DNA from: Desulfobacterales bacterium
GTDB taxonomy: Bacteria > Desulfobacterota > Desulfobacteria > Desulfobacterales > UBA2174_A
Direction of reading: 5' to 3'
Assembly: GCA_025454075.1 (NCBI GenBank)
Contig: JALOPD010000167.1
Span: 1-8,723 of the forward strand
Length of the DNA stretch: 8,723 nucleotides
The notes under the pieces were generated by a model that made no database searches, was not told the origin of the DNA, and saw nothing but the letters and a program-made list of their open reading frames with translations. This document shows positions 7,539 through 8,723 of this stretch, piece by piece. Positions within the stretch are counted from its first letter, which is position 1. Each line of letters starts with the position of its first letter. The position numbers and the translations under genes are program-made.

Positions 7539-7627
7539 AGGGTTCAGGATTCAAGGGGTCGAGGAATCAAGCGAAAAAGACTGAATCCGATTCCTCGAAC
7601 CCTGGAACCCTCGGCCCCTTGAACCCT
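7539..7627. repeat. Inverted repeat cluster in the spacer before the transferase fusion gene
   Basis: The 152-base gap 7526-7677 holds nested complementary segments. TCGAGGAATC (7559-7568) and GATTCCTCGA (7589-7598) are a perfect 10-bp inverted pair with a 20-base loop; with one bulged A the stem extends outward by GGGG/CCCT pairing, including one G-U pair. Alternatively CAAGGGGTCGAGG (7552-7564) pairs with CCTCGGCCCCTTG (7609-7621) over 13 bp with one G-U, and AGGGTTC (7539-7545) can pair with GAACCCT (7621-7627). A run of four T follows (7627-7630), so a weak terminator is possible. The AACCCT-rich pattern looks like a dispersed extragenic repeat. I see no clear promoter in the rest of the gap (7631-7677). 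Confidence 0.6.
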
Positions 7628-7677
7628 TTTCCGGACCAACTGCAGGGTTGCGGCTATCCACTGGGCATGACTGATTC

Positions 7678-7950
7678 ATGAGCGCATCGCCGGACATACT
7701 CATCCTCTTCACCCGCTGGCCGGAGCCGGGCACCACCAAGACCCGCCTGATTCCGCTGCTGGGCCCGGAAGGCGCCGCGGAGTTTCAGCGGCGGCTGAGA
7801 TCCGGCATTCGGGCGGCACCGAAAATGAAATGCGGCGGTGGCTGGGCGGAGGCTTCCGCTACCGCGCCCAGGGCCGCGGCGACGTCGGCGCCCGCATGGC
7901 GGCGTGCCTCAAGGCCGCCTTCGAGGAGGGTGCGGAACGGGCCGTCCTGA
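7678..7950 (+). CDS. TIGR04282-type transferase (DUF2064), N-terminal fragment ending in a frameshift
   Basis: Only about the first 40 codons are genuine. MSASPDILILFTRWPEPGTTKTRLIPLLGPEGAAEFQRRL is the typical start of the TIGR04282 family (first known as rSAM/selenodomain-associated transferase 1, later tied to arsenosugar biosynthesis). The family has a nucleotidyltransferase-like GT-A fold, and PGTTKTRL is its phosphate-contacting loop region. After the Leu codon at 7795-7797 this frame gives arginine- and alanine-rich non-family sequence until a stop at 7948-7950. The true continuation is in the frame beginning at 7797. From memory of homologs, about 18 residues usually lie between QRRL and the next recognisable segment, so about 55 bp appear to be missing, with length 1 modulo 3. 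The ATG at 7678 lacks a good ribosome site but fits the family's start. Confidence 0.75.
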   Translation: MSASPDILILFTRWPEPGTTKTRLIPLLGPEGAAEFQRRLRSGIRAAPKMKCGGGWAEASATAPRAAATSAPAWRRASRPPSRRVRNGPS

Positions 7951-8723
7951 TCGGCGCGGACATCCCCGCGCTCACCCCGGCGATCCTTGAACAGGCCTTC
8001 GATGCCCTGCGCCGCTGCGATCTGGTATTCGGTCCGGCCGCGGACGGCGGCTATTACCTGATCGGCGCGACCGCCGCCGGCCTTCACACCGGCAAGGCCT
8101 GTCTGGGGCCGGGCATCGCCTGGGGGACGTCCGGGGTGCTCGCGCGCACGCTGGCGCTGGCGCGCGAGGCGAACCTGACCTGCCGTCTGCTGGAGCCGCT
8201 CGCGGACGTGGACGGCCCTGACGACCTGCCGGGGGCCATGCGCGCGCTGTGCCGCGCAGAGGACCGCCCGGCGGTCTCGGTGATCATCCCCGCCCTGAAC
8301 GAAGCCGGGCAGCTGGGACAGACCCTTTCGGGCCTGGCCCCGGGCCGCGACATCGAGGTCATCGTGGCCGACGGCGGGAGCACCGATGCCACCCTGGATA
8401 TCGCCCGCGCGTCCGGGGCCCGCGCCCTGGCGCTCCGCGCGCCTCGGTCCCTGCAGATGAACGCCGGCGCGGCCGCGGCCGCGGGCGATTTCCTGCTGTT
8501 CCTGCACGCCGACACCCGGCTGCCCGGAGATTATCGGCACCACATCCGGGAGGTGTTGGCACGTCCCGGGGCGGCGGCCGGGGCCTTCCGGCTTCGGATC
8601 GATGCCGCCGGCCGAGGCCTGCGGCTCATCGAGCGGGCGGCCAACTGGCGCGCCCGCCGCCTGCAGATGCCCTACGGCGACCAGGCCCTTTTCATGCGGC
8701 GGGACATCTTCTGGGAGTCGGGG
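7797..8723 (+). CDS. TIGR04282-TIGR04283 fusion: DUF2064 transferase joined to a GT2 glycosyltransferase (main part, 3' partial)
   Basis: This frame is open for 309 codons to the window edge. Residues 1-155 complete the TIGR04282 domain begun at 7678: EIRHSGGTENEMRRWLG, then YRAQGRGDVGARMAACLKAAFEEGAERAVLIGADIPALT (22-60), FGPAADGGYYLIG (78-90), IAWGTSGVLARTL and LEPLADVDGPDDLPG (132-146). After a linker of only a few residues, a second enzyme starts at about 159. It is a family 2 glycosyltransferase of TIGR04283 type: VSVIIPALNEAGQL, EVIVADGGSTDATLDIA (187-203), LQMNAGAAAAAGDFLLFLHADTRLP (219-243), GAFRLRIDAAGRGLRLIERAANW and MPYGDQALFMRRDIF. HAD at 237-239 takes the place of the metal-binding DxD. 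If this piece is translated alone, the first in-frame ATG is at 7830, which would lack the domain's beginning. The two families usually occur as neighbouring genes; here they share one chain. The GT2 C-terminus lies beyond the window. The acceptor sugar and product are unknown. Confidence 0.85.

Noticed and set aside
6463..7584. 373-codon + frame overlapping the phosphotransferase
   Set aside because: Its translation is Arg/Gly/Pro-rich without motifs, while the alternative frame carries clear kinase-fold motifs.

Overview
The window is GC-rich and carries genes on the + strand only. They are tightly packed, with three intergenic gaps of roughly 45 to 150 bases. The gene types suggest a Gram-negative bacterium: a Sec-exported periplasmic binding protein, a large monomeric AcnA-type aconitase, a YnjBCD-type importer and TIGR04282/TIGR04283 sugar-transferase domains. 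A proteobacterium or Desulfobacterota-like lineage is plausible, but no marker here fixes the taxon.

Layout. (1) Positions 2-2370 hold an aconitate hydratase (acnA) that enters from the left edge. It is broken at 366-381 by a perfect 8-bp tandem duplication. The duplication shifts the frame and creates an ATGA stop/start overlap, so the gene reads as two pieces. (2) Positions 2371-2484 form a non-coding spacer with REP-like repeat sequence. (3) Positions 2485-6440 hold a four-gene ABC importer of the YnjBCD type. Its order is binding protein, two separate permeases and a long ATPase; the first two junctions overlap by 4 bases and the third gap is 1 base. (4) Positions 6485-7525 encode a kinase-fold phosphotransferase with an unusual catalytic loop. 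(5) Positions 7526-7677 form a second spacer, with strong inverted repeats. (6) From 7678 to the right edge lies a fusion of a TIGR04282 transferase (DUF2064) and a TIGR04283 family 2 glycosyltransferase, the pair linked to arsenosugar/radical-SAM loci. Its reading frame is broken near 7797, apparently by a deletion of about 55 bp. The gene runs off the window.

How the genes may work together (inference): the importer brings in a small solute, the phosphotransferase phosphorylates it or a derivative, and the fused transferases build a glycosylated or nucleotide-activated product. The E. coli ynj operon also carries a CDP-alcohol phosphatidyltransferase-like gene (ynjF), so coupling of this transporter to alcohol-phosphate chemistry is a reasonable hypothesis. 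The aconitase is probably an unrelated TCA-cycle neighbour. The two frame breaks, one duplication and one deletion, should be checked against reads before either gene is called a pseudogene.
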